Positions 47,947 to 57,059 of a stretch of DNA of 64,000 nt are shown piece after piece; the first letter of the stretch is position 1; each line of letters opens with the position of its first letter. The notes beneath the pieces are model-generated. The model saw only the letters and a program-made list of their open reading frames with translations, did not search any database and was not told the DNA's origin. Made by a program: the position numbers and the translations under genes. Origin of the DNA: Nonomuraea coxensis DSM 45129 (lineage in GTDB: Bacteria > Actinomycetota > Actinomycetes > Streptosporangiales > Streptosporangiaceae); assembly GCF_019397265.1 (NCBI RefSeq), contig NZ_CP068985.1, positions 8,836,501-8,900,500 of the forward strand, read 5' to 3'.

Positions 47947-47973
47947 AGCGAACGAGGAGGGCCGGCTTCGACA
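47947..47973 (-). promoter_or_regulatory. Candidate ECF42-dependent promoter
   Basis: TGTCGA on the minus strand (47968-47973) matches the -35 element described for ECF42 sigma factors. About 17 bases downstream, CGCTG (near 47947-47951) could act as the -10. It lies 75 bases before the DUF998 start, so the sigma gene would control its own operon. Confidence 0.45.
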
Positions 47974-47982
47974 CCCGGCCCC

Positions 47983-48004
47983 AAGATCTTTTCAAGATCT
48001 TTTC
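47983..48004. repeat. Two direct copies of an 11-base AAGATCTT unit
   Basis: AAGATCTTTTC occurs twice back to back. Each copy contains the palindrome AAGATCTT. It lies between the DUF998 promoter and the first hopanoid gene and may be an operator for either. Confidence 0.5.
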
Positions 48005-48124
48005 GGGCGCGGTCCGGCGCGAGACAGATGGACGGCGGAATTGTTCATCCCCGCGTAAACAGTTTCCCCGGCCCCAGGGTTCGCGTTTATCGCCGTGACC
48101 GAACGGACAGCCATCATTCATGCC

Positions 48125-49075
48125 ATGGGGGAAAATACGCGAACGGCCGTCGCTGCCATGACGGCCGAACGCGGGGAAAAGGACGCCGTCGAGAAGGCGT
48201 ACCGGCACTGCGAGCAGATCATGCGCAGTCAGGCCCGTAATTTCTCGTACGGTCTGCGGCTGCTTCCCGTCCCCAAGCGGCGTGCGTTGAGCGCCGTCTA
48301 CGCGCTCGCCCGCAGGATCGACGACATCGCCGACGGGGACGCCCCGGCCGGGGAACGGCTGGCCGGGCTGTCCGCGGTTCGCGCGACGCTCGACGCGGCC
48401 GCCCCCGAGGCGCACGACCTCGTGCTGGTGGCGCTGTCCGAGGCCGCGCGCCGTTATCCGCTTCCGCTCGGCGCGTTCGCCGATCTCGTCGACGGCTGCG
48501 TCGCCGACGTGCGCGGGAGGACGTACGAGACGTTCGAGGACCTGGTCGGCTACTGCAGGTGCGTCGCCGGCTCGATCGGGCGGCTCTCGCTGGGCGTGTT
48601 CGGCGCGGACGACGTCGAGGAGGCCACGCCGCTCGCGGACGCGCTCGGCGTCGCCCTGCAGATCACCAACATCCTGCGCGACCTGCGGGAGGACCGCGGG
48701 TCCGGGCGGATCTACCTGCCCGCGGAGGACCTCGCGCGGTTCGGCTGCACCCTGGACGTCGACGCCTCCGGCCGGTTCCTCGACCCGCCGGAGCGCCTGG
48801 CCGGGCTGGTCCGGTTCGAGGCCGACCGGGCACGCGACTGGTTCGCCACCGGGATGCGCCTGCTGCCCAGGCTGGACGCGCGCAGCGCCGCCTGCACGGC
48901 CACCATGGCCGGCATCTACCGGTGTCTGCTCGACCGCATCACGGCCGATCCCCACCGCGCGGTGGCGGGCCGGCTCTCCCTGACGACGAAGGAGAAGTCC
49001 GTGGTCGCGGTGCGCGCCCTCGCCAGGGCCGGGCGCGGGAGGGGCCGGCCGGCCGATCGTGCCGGGTTCCGTTGA
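48125..49075 (+). CDS. hpnD: HpnD, presqualene diphosphate synthase
   Basis: This roughly 316-residue trans-isoprenyl synthase condenses two farnesyl diphosphates to presqualene diphosphate. Motifs include ARNFSYGLRLLP, the first Asp-rich region VYALARRIDDIAD, and the second ALGVALQITNILRDLREDRG. The start is uncertain: GTG 48095, ATG 48125 and ATG 48158 are all in frame and none has a clear ribosome-binding site. It stands apart from the other hpn genes by three unrelated genes, and its stop overlaps the next start as TTGA. Confidence 0.88.
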   Translation: MGENTRTAVAAMTAERGEKDAVEKAYRHCEQIMRSQARNFSYGLRLLPVPKRRALSAVYALARRIDDIADGDAPAGERLAGLSAVRATLDAAAPEAHDLVLVALSEAARRYPLPLGAFADLVDGCVADVRGRTYETFEDLVGYCRCVAGSIGRLSLGVFGADDVEEATPLADALGVALQITNILRDLREDRGSGRIYLPAEDLARFGCTLDVDASGRFLDPPERLAGLVRFEADRARDWFATGMRLLPRLDARSAACTATMAGIYRCLLDRITADPHRAVAGRLSLTTKEKSVVAVRALARAGRGRGRPADRAGFR

Positions 49076-49932
49076 TCACAGCCGCGCTGCTGGCGGTGCT
49101 CGCGGGGCTGTGCAACGCGGCCTCGTCCGTCCTGCAGCGACGCGCGGCGCTGACGGTGCCACAGGATCCGCCGGCGCGGATGGGCCTGATCCTGGCGCTG
49201 GTGAGGAAGCCGGTGTGGCTGTGGGGCATCGCGGCTCTCATCGGGGGCTTCCTCTTCCAGGCCGCCGCGCTGTCGCAGGGAGCCATCGCCCTGGTCCAGC
49301 CGGTCCTGGTGGTCGAGCTGCCGTTCACCATGATCATTCTGTCGATGGCGTTCGGCATCGTCCTGGACAGGAGCACCTGGCTGGCGATCGGCGCGCTGTC
49401 GGCCGGGCTCGCGATCTTCCTCGTCGCGGCGGATCCCGACGTGGGACGGTGGGTCCCCGACGCGATCGGGTGGATCGCCGCCACCGTCGTGACCGCGGCC
49501 GTCATGGCCACGCTGGTCGCGGTGGGGGTCCTGGCGAAGGGGGCCGTCCGGCCCGCGGTGCTGGGCGTGGCCACGGGCATCGGCTTCGCCTTCACCGCCA
49601 CGCTCATCAAGACGTGCACGGCCATCGCGCAGGAGGACATGGGCGCGCTGCCGCGGTCCTGGCAGCTGTACGCGATGGTGGCGGCCGGCCTGTGCAGCCT
49701 GGTCCTCCTGCAGCACACGCTGCACAGCGGCCCTCTGGTCGTCGCGCAGCCCGCGCTGACGATCAGCGACCCGATCGCCGGCATCCTGTTCGGCGGCCTG
49801 TTGTTCGGGGAGCCCATCCGCTCCGGCTCATGGATCGTGCTGGAGGCGATCGGCATCGGGAGCATGGCCTACGGCGTCATCCGGCTGGCCCGCTCGCCGC
49901 TCATCCAGGCCCAGAACGCGCCCCCTCGGTGA
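49072..49932 (+). CDS. EamA/DMT-type membrane transporter
   Basis: This 286-residue protein has about nine or ten membrane helices in two EamA-like halves (LLAVLAGLCNAASSVLQRRA; ISDPIAGILFGGLLFGEPIR). Such proteins export small metabolites or, in the NIPA branch, Mg2+. The TTG start overlapping the hpnD stop gives the expected hydrophobic N terminus. Being coupled to hpnD, it may move a lipid precursor (inference). The last 105 bases overlap the convergent glycosyltransferase gene. Confidence 0.75.
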   Translation: MITAALLAVLAGLCNAASSVLQRRAALTVPQDPPARMGLILALVRKPVWLWGIAALIGGFLFQAAALSQGAIALVQPVLVVELPFTMIILSMAFGIVLDRSTWLAIGALSAGLAIFLVAADPDVGRWVPDAIGWIAATVVTAAVMATLVAVGVLAKGAVRPAVLGVATGIGFAFTATLIKTCTAIAQEDMGALPRSWQLYAMVAAGLCSLVLLQHTLHSGPLVVAQPALTISDPIAGILFGGLLFGEPIRSGSWIVLEAIGIGSMAYGVIRLARSPLIQAQNAPPR

Positions 49933-50985
49933 GGAGACGAGACCCGCCTCGGCCGGCATCGAGGAGAACAGGGCGGAGGCCCGGCCCGTCAGCCGCTCGC
50001 GCGCCCGCGCGTCGCCGAGCAGGTCCAGGGCCTCCAGCAGCGCGGCCGCGTCGCCGGTGTGCGCGCTCACCCCGGCCGCGGCCATCGCCCGCGCGCCGTC
50101 GCGCCCGTGGCCGCTGATGGGCCGGTGGACGACGACCGGCAGCCCGGCGGCGAACGCCTCCTCGCAGGTCAGGCCGGTGCCGTTGTCGACCAGCGCGTAC
50201 GCGGCCGCCATGAGCTCGGGGACGTCGTCGCGCCAGCCGAGCGTGGGGCCGAGCCCGGCCGCGCGCAGGCGGCGGCGCAGCCCGTCGTTGTCCCCGCACA
50301 GCACGAGCGGCGTGTACCGCCCCGACCCGGCGAGGGTGCGCGCGGTCGCGACGATCTCCCCGGCCCCCCATGACCCTCCCGACACCAGGACGAGCCGGTC
50401 GCCGGGGTCCACGCCGACGCTGCGGGCCACCCGTCCGGGATCGGCCGCCGCCTGCCCGAACACGGGGCGGACGACCGGCGCGCAGCGCAGCGCCGGCCGC
50501 CGGGTGCGTGCGGCGATATATCCAATGACGTCGGGATTCGGGCACAGGTACCGGTCGTTGCCAGGGTGCAGCCACAACCGGTGCACCGCGAAGTCCGTGA
50601 CCAGCACCGTGCTCGGGCAGGGCAACCCGCCGCGCTCGCGCAGCCGTCCCGTGATCTGCGCGGCCAGATGGAACGTCGAGACGACCTCGTCGGGCCGGCG
50701 GGCGGCGACGAGCCGGCGCAGGCGGGCCGCCGCGAGAACCGTGAGCGGAGACGTCCCCGGCGCCCGTTTGCCGACGAAGAAGACCTGGTAGATGAGCTCG
50801 TAGAGCCAGGGAACGCGCAGGATCATCCATCGGTACCCGCGGCGCAGCCCCCGTCCCAGCCGGAGCGGGAAGAGCGGGAGGACATCGATGATCTCCGTGT
50901 CGGCATTCTCCGCCGCGAGCCGCGCGGCCAGCTCGGCGGCGACGCCGTCGTGGCCGCCGCCCATCGACGCGCTGAGGATGAGCAC
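49828..50985 (-). CDS. MGDG-synthase/MurG-like glycosyltransferase (GT28)
   Basis: This roughly 385-residue GT-B enzyme has the MGDG-synthase N-terminal domain (VLILSASMGGGHDGVAAELA) and a C-terminal sugar-nucleotide domain (LVSGGSWGAGEIVATARTL; DNGTGLTCEEAFAAGLPVVV). It probably glycosylates diacylglycerol or another lipid. A GTG at 50985 follows GGGAGG. The 3' end overlaps the convergent transporter by 105 bases, and the last 35 residues are low in conserved character, so the ancestral stop may have been lost. Confidence 0.78.
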   Translation of the reverse strand: MLILSASMGGGHDGVAAELAARLAAENADTEIIDVLPLFPLRLGRGLRRGYRWMILRVPWLYELIYQVFFVGKRAPGTSPLTVLAAARLRRLVAARRPDEVVSTFHLAAQITGRLRERGGLPCPSTVLVTDFAVHRLWLHPGNDRYLCPNPDVIGYIAARTRRPALRCAPVVRPVFGQAAADPGRVARSVGVDPGDRLVLVSGGSWGAGEIVATARTLAGSGRYTPLVLCGDNDGLRRRLRAAGLGPTLGWRDDVPELMAAAYALVDNGTGLTCEEAFAAGLPVVVHRPISGHGRDGARAMAAAGVSAHTGDAAALLEALDLLGDARARERLTGRASALFSSMPAEAGLVSSPRGRVLGLDERRAGQPDDAVGHAPDADRLQHDP

Positions 50986-51027
50986 CCGCCGCCGCCTCCC
51001 GTCGCTCCCGGACGAACGGGCGGGACG

Positions 51028-51831
51028 ATGAGCAGGATCGCCCTGCCGCTCGGGCTGGCCGGCCTGTCCCTGCTGCACGCGGCTCCGGCCGCCACCTGGC
51101 TGCCACAGGTCAGGCGGCGGATGCCCGCCCTCGCCGGCGCCGGGGACCCCGGCCACGTGGCGCTCACCTTCGACGACGGCCCCCACCCCGGCTCGACCCC
51201 GCGCTTCCTGGACGAGCTGGGACGCCTCGGCTGTCACGCGACCTTCTTCGTCCTCGGCGAGCTGCTCGAACGCCACCCGCGCCTGGGCCGCCGCATCGCG
51301 GCCGAGGGCCACGAGCTGGCCGTGCACGGCTGGCGGCACGGCAACGCCCTGATCGCCCCGCCCGGACGGCTGACGGCCGAGATCGGCCGCGCCGCCGACC
51401 TGGTGCGGGCGGTCGGCGGGGTCCGGCCTGTCTGGTACCGCCCGCCCTACGGGGCGCTCAGCCTGGAGGCGCTGGTCTCCGCCCGCGCGCGGGGGTTGCG
51501 TCCCGTGCTGTGGACCGTCTGGGGCCGGGACTGGGAGGCGGCGGCCACGCCGGGCTCGGTGCTGGCCACCATGGCGGGCGGGCTGCGCGGCGGGGCGACC
51601 GTCCTGCTCCATGACTCCGACCACGCCTCCGTTCCGGGTTCCTGGCGGGCGGCGCTCGACGCCCTCCCCGCGCTCGTGGAGCGCTGCCGGCTCATGGGCC
51701 TGAGTGTGGGGCCGCTGCGCGACCACGGCGTGGCGGCGGGCCGCCGCCGAACGCCGGCGCCGCGCTTCCGCATCAGGCCAGTCCCCTTTCCCAATGCATT
51801 CAAACGCCGATTCACCGACGCCGCAGAGTAA
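51028..51831 (+). CDS. NodB-type polysaccharide deacetylase
   Basis: This 267-residue protein has an N-terminal hydrophobic signal or anchor and a NodB homology domain. The metal and catalytic motifs are LTFDDGPHPG, the HGWRH histidines, RPPYGALS, and LLHDSDH near the end. It removes N-acetyl groups from cell-wall or surface polysaccharide. It is divergent from the glycosyltransferase and upstream of hpnC, 71 bases away. Confidence 0.85.
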   Translation: MSRIALPLGLAGLSLLHAAPAATWLPQVRRRMPALAGAGDPGHVALTFDDGPHPGSTPRFLDELGRLGCHATFFVLGELLERHPRLGRRIAAEGHELAVHGWRHGNALIAPPGRLTAEIGRAADLVRAVGGVRPVWYRPPYGALSLEALVSARARGLRPVLWTVWGRDWEAAATPGSVLATMAGGLRGGATVLLHDSDHASVPGSWRAALDALPALVERCRLMGLSVGPLRDHGVAAGRRRTPAPRFRIRPVPFPNAFKRRFTDAAE

Positions 51832-51902
51832 ATGCCGGGGCAATCAAAGGAAAACGAATTGCCGTCAGGTTTGCGCTGCCCGGCGGCGGATAATTTCCTG
51901 TC

Positions 51903-52781
51903 GTGCTGTCTCGGAGGGGCTATTCACAGGAGCTGGCGGAAAAGGCGCGCCGGGAGAATTTCCCGGTGGCCTCGCGGCTGCTGCCGCGCCGGCACCGCGA
52001 CCATCTCATGGCCGTGTACGGCTTCGCCCGCTCCGTGGACGACGTGGGTGACGAGGCCCACCCCGACGACCGCCCGCGCCTGCTGGACGCGTACGAGGCC
52101 GACCTGGTCCGGCTCTACGACGGGCGGGAGCCCCTGCTGCGGCCGGTCCGCGCGCTGGCCCGCACCGTCAGGGAGTGCTCGATCCCGGCCGAGCCGTTCC
52201 ACCATCTCATCGAGGCCAACCGGCGCGACCAGTCGGTCACCCGCTACGAGACGTTCGACGACCTGCTCGGCTACTGCTCGTACGCGGCGAACCCGGTCGG
52301 CCGGCTCGTGCTGCACGTGTTCGGGGAGGTGAGCGGCCTCCGCCTGGCCCTGTCGGACCGCGTGTGCTCGGCGCTGCAGGTCATCGAGCTCTGCCAGGAC
52401 GTGGGCGAGGACCACCGCCGGGGGCGCGTCTACCTGCCCGAGGAGGACCTGCGGCGGGCCGGCTGCCCGCCCGGCCATCTCGCGGCGGCGACCACCTCGC
52501 CGCCGTTGCGCGCGGTGGTCGCCGTGCAGGCCGCGCGGGCCGCGAAGCTGCTCGGCGAGGGCGAGGCGATCGTCGCCTCGCTGTCCGGCTTCGCCCGTAC
52601 GGCGGTGGCGGGCTACGTCGCGGGAGGCCACGCGACCCTGGCCGCGCTGGCGGGCGGCGGCTACGACGTTCTGGGCCGGGCCGTGCGCCCGCGCCGGCCG
52701 CGCCTGGTCGCGGCGTGGGCGCGTGTCCTCATGACCACGAGATCGCCCGATGCGGCGCTCCAACGCCTTTCGTCCGCGTGA
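51903..52781 (+). CDS. hpnC: HpnC, hydroxysqualene synthase
   Basis: This 292-residue squalene/phytoene-synthase-family protein turns presqualene diphosphate into hydroxysqualene. Motifs are ENFPVASRLLPRRHRDHLMA, FARSVDDVGDE, YETFDDLLGYCSYAANPVG and VIELCQDVGEDHRRGRVYLP. It starts at a GTG. It opens the compact run hpnC-hpnE-polyprenyl synthase-shc-hpnG-hpnH. Confidence 0.9.
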   Translation: MLSRRGYSQELAEKARRENFPVASRLLPRRHRDHLMAVYGFARSVDDVGDEAHPDDRPRLLDAYEADLVRLYDGREPLLRPVRALARTVRECSIPAEPFHHLIEANRRDQSVTRYETFDDLLGYCSYAANPVGRLVLHVFGEVSGLRLALSDRVCSALQVIELCQDVGEDHRRGRVYLPEEDLRRAGCPPGHLAAATTSPPLRAVVAVQAARAAKLLGEGEAIVASLSGFARTAVAGYVAGGHATLAALAGGGYDVLGRAVRPRRPRLVAAWARVLMTTRSPDAALQRLSSA

Positions 52782-52823
52782 GGTGGCGGCGATGACGTCC
52801 GGCGTTCCCGTGGGACGACTCCG

Positions 52824-54170
52824 ATGAGGCCGGAGCACGACCCCGCGCCGGTGGCGGTGATCGGCGGCGGCCTGGCCGGCATCTCCGCGGCCATCGCCCT
52901 CGCCGAGGCCGGCTGCCCCGTGACGCTGTACGAGGCCCGCCCGAGGCTGGGCGGCGCCGCCTGCTCCTTCCAGCGCGACGGGCTGACGGTGGACAACGGC
53001 CAGCACGTCTTCCTCCGCTGCTGCACCGCCTACCGGGGGCTCCTGGACCGGATCGGCGGCACCGCGCTGGTGGACCTGCAGAGCCGGTTCGACGTGCGGG
53101 TGCTGAGCGCGGCGGGCCGGTCGGGCCGGCTGCGCAGGGCCGCGCTGCCCGGCCCGCTGCACTTCGTGCCCGCGCTCGCTGGCTACCGCCTGCTCGCTCC
53201 CGGCGACCGGGTCCGCGCCCTGCGCGGCTCCCTCGCGCTGAGCAGGCTCGATCCGGCGGACCCCGGTCTCGACGAGGTGACGTTCGGGAGCTGGCTGGCG
53301 GCGCACGGCCAGCGCGCCCCGGCCCGCCAGGCGCTCTGGGACCTGCTCGCGGTGGCGGCGCTCAACACGGGGGTCGAGGAGGCCGCGCTCGGCCCTGCGG
53401 TGAAGGTGTTCAAGACCGCGCTGCTCGGCCGGCCGGACGCCGCGGACCTGGGCATCCCCCTGGTCCCGCTCGGCGAGCTGCACGACACCGCCGCCAGGGC
53501 GGCCATCGTCGGACGCGGCGGCGACGTACGCGTGGGCGCGAAGGTCAGCGCCGTCGAGCCGGGGCCGGCCGTCGTCGTGGACGGCGCCAGGGTCAGGGCG
53601 TCGGCGGTCATCGTGGCCACGCGCCACGAGCAGGCCGCGAAGCTGGTGCCCGCGGACGCGGCTCCTGGCCGGGACACCTGGGCCGGCCTGGACGCGAGCC
53701 CGATCGTCAACATCCACGCCGTCTACGACCGGCCGGTCATGCCGGCGCCGTTCGTCGCGGTCACGGACTCGCCCGTGCAGTGGGTGTTCGACAAGACCCG
53801 CGTCGCGGGCCTGCGCCGCGGCCAGTACCTCGCGGTGTCGGTGTCGGTCGCCGACACCTGGATCGACCGGCCGACCGCGGACCTGCGCGAGGTGTTCGTC
53901 TCCGCGCTGCGATCGGTCCTGCCCGCCGCGCGGCAGGCCAGGCTGACCGACTTCTTCGTCACGAGGGAACGGCGTGCGACGTTCCGCCAGGCGCCCGGCA
54001 GCGGAGCGCTCCGCCCGCGCAGCGCCACCCGCTGGCCCGGCCTCTACCTCGCCGGCGCCTGGACCGACACCGGCTGGCCCGACACCATGGAAGGGGCCGT
54101 ACGCAGTGGACTGCACGCGGCCGGCCTGGTCAGGCGGCACCTGCGACGACGTCAGGAGACGGCGCCATGA
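52824..54170 (+). CDS. hpnE: HpnE, hydroxysqualene dehydroxylase
   Basis: This 448-residue FAD amine-oxidase-like protein reduces hydroxysqualene to squalene. It has the FAD motif VIGGGLAGISAAIALAEAG, the YEARPRLGGAACSF segment and the C-terminal LYLAGAWTDTGWPDTMEGAV. It ends overlapping the polyprenyl synthase start as ATGA. Confidence 0.9.
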   Translation: MRPEHDPAPVAVIGGGLAGISAAIALAEAGCPVTLYEARPRLGGAACSFQRDGLTVDNGQHVFLRCCTAYRGLLDRIGGTALVDLQSRFDVRVLSAAGRSGRLRRAALPGPLHFVPALAGYRLLAPGDRVRALRGSLALSRLDPADPGLDEVTFGSWLAAHGQRAPARQALWDLLAVAALNTGVEEAALGPAVKVFKTALLGRPDAADLGIPLVPLGELHDTAARAAIVGRGGDVRVGAKVSAVEPGPAVVVDGARVRASAVIVATRHEQAAKLVPADAAPGRDTWAGLDASPIVNIHAVYDRPVMPAPFVAVTDSPVQWVFDKTRVAGLRRGQYLAVSVSVADTWIDRPTADLREVFVSALRSVLPAARQARLTDFFVTRERRATFRQAPGSGALRPRSATRWPGLYLAGAWTDTGWPDTMEGAVRSGLHAAGLVRRHLRRRQETAP

Positions 54171-55177
54171 CCCTGGCCCTACCGGCCGCCGAGGCCGCCC
54201 GCGAGCTCGTGGAGCCGGTGCTGCGGGAGGCCGTCGCCCGGCTCGACCCGCTCACCGCGCGGGTGGCCCGCTACCACTTCGGCTGGGCCGACAGCGACGA
54301 CCGGCCGTGCGCCGGCGGCGGCAAGGCGCTGCGGCCGACGCTCGCGGTGCTGTCGGGCCGGGCGGCGGGTGCGGACGTCGAGCGGTGCCTGCCCGCCGCC
54401 GCCGCGGTGGAGCTCGTGCACGCCTTCTCGCTCCTGCACGACGACGTCATGGACGACGACCCGGTACGCCGGCACCGGCCGGCCGCCTGGACGGTCTTCG
54501 GCCGCTCCCACGCGCTCCTCTGCGGCAACGCCCTGCTCACCCTGGCCGGGGAGCTCCTGCTGGAGCAGGAGACCCCGGGCTGCGCGGCGGCGGCCCGCGC
54601 GCTCAACGAGGCCGCGCTCTCGCTCATGGCGGGCCAGGCCCTCGATCTGGAGTTCCAGGGCCGCGACGACGTGACGAGGGAGGAGTGCCTGCGGATGTCG
54701 CGGTGCAAGACCGCCTCGCTGCTCGCCTGCGCCTGCTCGATCGGCGTCACGGCGGCCGGCGGTCCCGCGTCCCTGGCCGGCTCCCTGGCCGCGTTCGGCG
54801 CCGAGGCGGGCCTGGCCTTCCAGCTGGCCGACGACCTTCTCGGCATCTGGGGCAGCACCGAGGCGACGGGCAAGCCGGTGCTCGCCGACCTGCGGACCCG
54901 GAAGAAGAGCCTGCCCGTGGTCGCCGCGCTCACCGGGCCGACGGCGGCCGGCCGCCGCCTCGCCGAGCTGCTGGCCCGGCCGGAACCGCTCGCGGAGTCC
55001 GACCTGCACGACGCCGCCCGCCTGGTCGAGGAGGCGGGCGGCAGGGCGTGGGCCGAGGCCGAGACCGGACGGCGGCTCGACGCCGCGACGCGGCACCTCG
55101 ACGAGGCCGACCTGCCCGCGGACGTACGAGCGGAATTCCTGCACCTCGCCCGATTCATCGCAACCAGGGACCACTGA
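54167..55177 (+). CDS. Polyprenyl (farnesyl-type) diphosphate synthase
   Basis: This 336-residue trans-prenyltransferase probably supplies farnesyl diphosphate to the hopanoid path. The first Asp-rich motif is LLHDDVMDDDPVRRHRP, and the second is QLADDLLGIWG, where the usual last Asp is Gly, a variant common in actinobacterial members. It is embedded between hpnE and shc with a 4-base overlap on one side and a 1-base gap on the other. Confidence 0.9.
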   Translation: MTLALPAAEAARELVEPVLREAVARLDPLTARVARYHFGWADSDDRPCAGGGKALRPTLAVLSGRAAGADVERCLPAAAAVELVHAFSLLHDDVMDDDPVRRHRPAAWTVFGRSHALLCGNALLTLAGELLLEQETPGCAAAARALNEAALSLMAGQALDLEFQGRDDVTREECLRMSRCKTASLLACACSIGVTAAGGPASLAGSLAAFGAEAGLAFQLADDLLGIWGSTEATGKPVLADLRTRKKSLPVVAALTGPTAAGRRLAELLARPEPLAESDLHDAARLVEEAGGRAWAEAETGRRLDAATRHLDEADLPADVRAEFLHLARFIATRDH

Positions 55178-55178
55178 C

Positions 55179-57059
55179 ATGACGACTCTTGAGACCCGGA
55201 GCCTGCTCACCGGAGCCGAGCAGGCCCTCCAGAGCGCCTGCGACCACCTGCTGGGCCTGCGGTCGCCGGAGGGCTGGTGGAAGGGCGAGTTGCAGACCAA
55301 CGTGACGATGGACGCCGAGGACCTGCTGCTCCGGCAGTTCCTCGGCATCCGCACCGAGCGGGAGACGGCGGAGGCCGCCCGGTGGATCCGCTCCCAGCAG
55401 CGGGCCGACGGCACCTGGGCCACCTTCCACGAAGGACCCGCCGACCTGTCCACCACCGTCGAGGCGTACGCGGCGCTGCGGCTCGCCGGCGACCCGCCCG
55501 GCGCGGGGCACATGAGCGCCGCGCGCCGGCAGATCCTGGACATGGGCGGCGTCGAGGCGACCCGGGTGTTCACGCGCATCTGGCTGGCGCTGTTCGGGGA
55601 GTGGCCGTGGCGGCGGCTGCCGGTCATGCCGCCCGAGCTGATGTTCCTCCCGTCGTGGTTCCCGCTCAACATCTACGACTGGGCCTGCTGGGCCAGGCAG
55701 ACGATCGTGCCGCTGACCGTCGTGACCGCGTACCGGCCGGTGCGCCGGCTCCCGTTCGACCTGGCCGAGCTGCGGACCGGGCGGGAGCCGCACCGCGCCG
55801 CCGGCGGCGGCTGGGAGGCGGCCTTCGGCGTCCTGGACAGGGCGCTGCACCAGTACGAGCGGCGCCCCTCACCGGCCCTGCGGCGGGCCGCGCTGCGCCG
55901 CGCCGTCGACTGGATCACCGCGCGCCAGGAGGCCGACGGGTCCTGGGGCGGCATCCAGCCTCCGTGGGTCTACTCGGTGATCGCGCTCCACCTCACCGGC
56001 CATCCCCTCGACCATCCGGTGATGAGCAGGGCGATCAAGGGACTCGACCGGTTCACCATCCGCGACGGGAGCGGACGCCGCCTGGAGGCGTGCCAGTCCC
56101 CCGTCTGGGACACCGCGCTGGCGATCAACGCGCTGCTCGACGCGGGCACGCCCGCCGGCCATCCGGCCGTCACCGGGGCCGCCGCCTGGCTGCTGCGCGA
56201 GGAGATCACCACGAAAGGCGACTGGGCCGTACGCAGGCCCGGCCTGTCCCCCGGCGGGTGGGCGTTCGAGTTCGACAACGACGGCTATCCCGACATCGAC
56301 GACACCGCCGAGGTGATCCTGGCGCTGCGCCGGCTGGACGTCCCCGGCGTGCGGCCGGCGATCGAGCGCGGGGTCCAGTGGATGACCGGCATGGCGAGCT
56401 CGGACGGCGGCTTCGCCGCGTTCGACGCCGACAACGACCGCGCGCTCTGCACCAAGCTGCCCTTCTGCGACTTCGGCGCGGTGATCGACCCGCCGTCCGC
56501 CGACGTCACCGCGCACGTCGTCGAGGCCCTGGCCAAGGAGCGGCCCCACTCCCCCGCGCTGCGCAGGGCCGTGGTCTGGCTGCTCAGGGCGCAGGAGCGG
56601 GACGGCTCGTGGTTCGGCCGCTGGGGCGCCAACCACGTCTACGGCACCGGGGCCGCGGTGCCTGCGCTCGTCGCCGCCGGGGTCCGCCCGGGACACGCCT
56701 CCGTCCGCAGCGCCGTCGCCTGGCTGGAACGGCACCAGAACGACGACGGCGGCTGGGGCGAGGACCTGCGCTCCTACCGTGACGCCGCCTGGATCGGCCG
56801 CGGCGCCTCGACGCCGTCGCAGACCGCCTGGGCGCTGCTGGCCCTGCTGGCCGCCGGCGAACGCTCCCCCGCCGTGGAGAACGGGGTGCGCTGGCTCGTC
56901 GAGCACCAGCGGCCGGACGGCAACTGGGACGAGCCGCACTTCACGGGCACCGGCTTCCCCGGCGACTTCTTCATCAACTACCACCTGTACCGGCTCGTCT
57001 TCCCGATCAGCGCCCTCGGGCGCTACCTGCGCCGCGACACCCCGCAGGACGCCCGATGA
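55179..57059 (+). CDS. shc: Squalene-hopene cyclase
   Basis: This 626-residue cyclase folds squalene into hopene/hopanol. The catalytic DxDD motif reads D372-I-D374-D375 (PDIDDTAEV). Several QW repeats are visible (QQRADGTWATF, QEADGSWGG, QERDGSWFGRWG, QNDDGGWGED, QRPDGNW). It is membrane-associated in the family. Start and end are tightly packed with the prenyl synthase and hpnG (ATGA overlap). Confidence 0.95.
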   Translation: MTTLETRSLLTGAEQALQSACDHLLGLRSPEGWWKGELQTNVTMDAEDLLLRQFLGIRTERETAEAARWIRSQQRADGTWATFHEGPADLSTTVEAYAALRLAGDPPGAGHMSAARRQILDMGGVEATRVFTRIWLALFGEWPWRRLPVMPPELMFLPSWFPLNIYDWACWARQTIVPLTVVTAYRPVRRLPFDLAELRTGREPHRAAGGGWEAAFGVLDRALHQYERRPSPALRRAALRRAVDWITARQEADGSWGGIQPPWVYSVIALHLTGHPLDHPVMSRAIKGLDRFTIRDGSGRRLEACQSPVWDTALAINALLDAGTPAGHPAVTGAAAWLLREEITTKGDWAVRRPGLSPGGWAFEFDNDGYPDIDDTAEVILALRRLDVPGVRPAIERGVQWMTGMASSDGGFAAFDADNDRALCTKLPFCDFGAVIDPPSADVTAHVVEALAKERPHSPALRRAVVWLLRAQERDGSWFGRWGANHVYGTGAAVPALVAAGVRPGHASVRSAVAWLERHQNDDGGWGEDLRSYRDAAWIGRGASTPSQTAWALLALLAAGERSPAVENGVRWLVEHQRPDGNWDEPHFTGTGFPGDFFINYHLYRLVFPISALGRYLRRDTPQDAR

